Below, one piece after another: positions 22,561 through 23,536 of a DNA stretch of 23,536 nucleotides. A model generated the notes under the pieces. It made no database searches and was not told the DNA's origin. It saw nothing but the letters and a program-made list of their open reading frames with translations. This DNA comes from an uncultured Oscillospiraceae bacterium (GTDB lineage Bacteria > Bacillota > Clostridia > Oscillospirales > Ruminococcaceae): NCBI GenBank assembly GCA_934232845.1, contig CAKQGD010000027.1:1-23536 (forward strand), written 5' to 3'. How positions within the stretch are numbered: position 1 is the stretch's first letter; each line of letters opens with the position of its first letter. The position numbers and the translations under genes are program-made.

Positions 22561-22698
22561 ATGAAAAAGTATGTTTGCACCATCTGTGGTTATGTGTACG
22601 ATGAAGAGGCCGAGGGCACCCGCTGGGACGAGCTGCCCGCCGACTGGGTTTGTCCGCTGTGCGGCGTCGGCAAGGATCAGTTTGAGGAGCAGGCGTAA
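22561..22698 (+). CDS. Rubredoxin, short-loop type
   Basis: Small one-iron electron carrier. The 45-aa product has the two CxxC/CPxCG knuckles (YVCTICGYVYD and DWVCPLCGVGKDQFE) that bind Fe(SCys)4. The loop between them lacks about seven residues compared with ordinary 52-aa clostridial rubredoxins, like the short rubredoxin known from Desulfovibrio desulfuricans. GAAAGGAG lies upstream of the ATG. It is first in an operon whose last visible gene is a flavodiiron protein, the usual electron acceptor of rubredoxin. Confidence 0.95.
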   Translation: MKKYVCTICGYVYDEEAEGTRWDELPADWVCPLCGVGKDQFEEQA

Positions 22699-22726
22699 TC
22701 TTTCTCTTGGGAAAACACGCCGAAAC

Positions 22727-22754
22727 GGGAGGGCCGGCCGGCCCTCCCTTCTTC
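22727..22754 (+). terminator. GC palindrome hairpin after rubredoxin (partial terminator or processing site)
   Basis: A perfect 22-nt palindrome (22727-22748), stem GGGAGGGCC with loop GGCC, is followed by TTCTTC. The T-tract is too short for full termination. It lies between rubredoxin and the FTR gene, which has no separate promoter that I can see, so it probably allows more rubredoxin mRNA than downstream mRNA. Confidence 0.55.
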
Positions 22755-22773
22755 AAATGATGGAGGAAATAAA

Positions 22774-22971
22774 ATGAAAATTCGCTATAACGAGAATCAA
22801 AAGGTTGTCGAAAAAATCCGAGAAGGCCTTCTGCGCAAGCAGGGCCACTGTCCCTGTCGGATTGAGATGAGCGAGGATACGATGTGCATGTGCCGGGAAT
22901 TCCGCGAGCAGGTGGCCGATCCAAACTTTGAGGGCTATTGCCATTGCATGCTGTATTATAAGGAGAAATAA
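22774..22971 (+). CDS. Ferredoxin:thioredoxin reductase catalytic (beta) subunit-like protein
   Basis: 65-aa Fe-S protein passing electrons from ferredoxin to thioredoxin. All six family cysteines are present as three CxC pairs: Cys26/Cys28 (CPC), Cys38/Cys40 (CMC) and Cys56/Cys58 (CHC, with the conserved His57). By analogy with the plant and cyanobacterial enzyme, four hold a [4Fe-4S] cluster and Cys28/Cys58 form the redox-active disulfide. The protein is much shorter than the plant-type subunit and no variable (alpha) subunit gene is nearby. GGAGG precedes the ATG. Thioredoxin starts 2 nt after the stop, with its ribosome site inside this gene, which strongly supports a functional pair. Confidence 0.9.
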   Translation: MKIRYNENQKVVEKIREGLLRKQGHCPCRIEMSEDTMCMCREFREQVADPNFEGYCHCMLYYKEK

Positions 22972-22973
22972 AA

Positions 22974-23285
22974 ATGGAAGTTCTGCATTTAAACGAAAAG
23001 ACCTTTGACGCCGCTGTGCTTGGGGAGAAAAAGCCCGTCGTTGTGGATTTTTGGGCGGTGTGGTGCGGACCGTGCCAAATGATGGCTCCCGTGGTGGAAT
23101 CGCTTGCCGCTCATCGCTCCGATCTCGTTGTGGCCAAGGTGGATGTAGATGAGGCGCCCGCGCTTGCCGCACGGTACGGCGTTTCCGTAATTCCCACATT
23201 GATTGTGTTTCGCGGCGGTCAGCCGGCGTCCCGCTCGTCCGGTTATTCAGACGAAGAGGCTTTGATTGCTCAGCTTGGCCTTTGA
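22974..23285 (+). CDS. trxA: Thioredoxin
   Basis: 103-aa thiol-disulfide reductant with active site WCGPC (Cys31, Cys34), DFWAVW before it, cis-Pro74 in VIPT and the usual GG turn at 81-82. AAGGAG lies in the last codons of the upstream gene, so the two are translationally linked. Its likely reductant is the upstream FTR-like protein and not, or not only, an NADPH-dependent thioredoxin reductase; this is inferred from context. Confidence 0.96.
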   Translation: MEVLHLNEKTFDAAVLGEKKPVVVDFWAVWCGPCQMMAPVVESLAAHRSDLVVAKVDVDEAPALAARYGVSVIPTLIVFRGGQPASRSSGYSDEEALIAQLGL

Positions 23286-23317
23286 TCCGACTTTAAAGAG
23301 AGAAAAGGAGTGACATC

Positions 23318-23536
23318 ATGCACTGCACCAGAAATGTAACCCCAGCGCTTGTTTGGGTCGGCGCGGACGACAGACGCCTTGCCATGTTTGAGGGCGTCTA
23401 CGGTGTGCCGGACGGAGTATCCTACAATTCCTACCTGCTGCTTGACGACAAGACGGTTCTCTTTGACACGGTGGACCGTGCGGTCGGCGACGTATTTTTT
23501 GAAAATCTGGCCTATGCGCTCGGAGGCAGAAGCCTT
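23318..23536 (+). CDS. fprA: Flavodiiron protein (FprA family A-type flavoprotein), N-terminal part
   Basis: The first 73 codons lie in the window and the frame is open to its end. The sequence MHCTRNVTPALVWVGADDRR, then FEGVYGVPDGVSYNSYLLLDDKTVLFDTV, is the characteristic start of flavodiiron O2/NO reductases (beta-lactamase-like domain first). The diiron ligands and flavodoxin domain would lie beyond the window. AAAAGGAG is 6 nt before the ATG. It closes a logical set with rubredoxin as electron donor. Confidence 0.92.
   Translation, partial: MHCTRNVTPALVWVGADDRRLAMFEGVYGVPDGVSYNSYLLLDDKTVLFDTVDRAVGDVFFENLAYALGGRSL

Noticed and set aside
1..23536. CRISPR arrays, tRNA/rRNA genes, insertion sequences, prophage genes or toxin-antitoxin pairs
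   Set aside because: I saw no regularly spaced direct repeats of CRISPR size, no tRNA-like cloverleaf with CCA-type end, no transposase or integrase motifs, and no typical toxin-antitoxin gene pair.

Overview
The window reads as a chromosomal segment of an anaerobic, moderately GC-rich Firmicute, most likely a clostridial gut-type bacterium (Oscillospirales/Ruminococcaceae-like; this placement is inference from gene content). The signs are strong AGGAGG-type ribosome binding sites, promoters of the TTGACA/TATAAT type, GC-rich third codon positions, and genes typical of obligate anaerobes: a short rubredoxin, a ferredoxin:thioredoxin reductase catalytic subunit, a flavodiiron protein, a FeoA-FeoB fusion and a 2-hydroxyacid dehydrogenase next to a branched-chain aminotransferase. 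No rRNA, tRNA, CRISPR array, insertion sequence or phage gene was seen. Almost everything is on the + strand.

Layout. 1-2010: ftsH (the first few codons are probably outside the window) with a clear terminator. 2332-6648: a promoter and a two-gene operon for a divergent type IIA topoisomerase (ParE-like and ParC-like). 6879-7246: secG with its own promoter, sharing a bidirectional terminator with the convergent EamA/DMT transporter at 7268-8140 (- strand). 8304-9457: an orphan DctP-like lipoprotein, promoter to terminator. 9564-11272: nifS-nifU (Fe-S cluster assembly) behind a consensus promoter carrying two inverted repeats.

11364-15653 is the most interesting part. A promoter is followed by a 98-codon leader ORF that is extremely rich in Leu/Ile/Val codons and has one intrinsic terminator inside it and a very strong one just after it. 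Then come a lactate-permease-family transporter, an L-2-hydroxyisocaproate-dehydrogenase-like enzyme and a branched-chain aminotransferase, ending in a terminator. I see no promoter between the second terminator and the permease, so the operon should depend on terminator read-through. This suggests a leader-peptide attenuator that senses branched-chain amino acids and controls a pathway interconverting branched-chain 2-hydroxyacids and amino acids. The enzyme order is seen in the sequence; the control mechanism is inference.

15708-20509: an extended -10 promoter and structured leader, then feoAB (fusion), a 47-aa FeoB-associated Cys-rich membrane protein, an RfbA-type sugar nucleotidylyltransferase and glucose-6-phosphate isomerase, all closely spaced. 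20533-22453: a second promoter, a fold-type I aminotransferase and an HD-domain protein. 22474-23536: a promoter and a redox operon of rubredoxin, FTR catalytic subunit, thioredoxin and the start of a flavodiiron protein, which runs off the window. This last operon joins ferredoxin-driven thioredoxin reduction to rubredoxin/flavodiiron O2 or NO detoxification.
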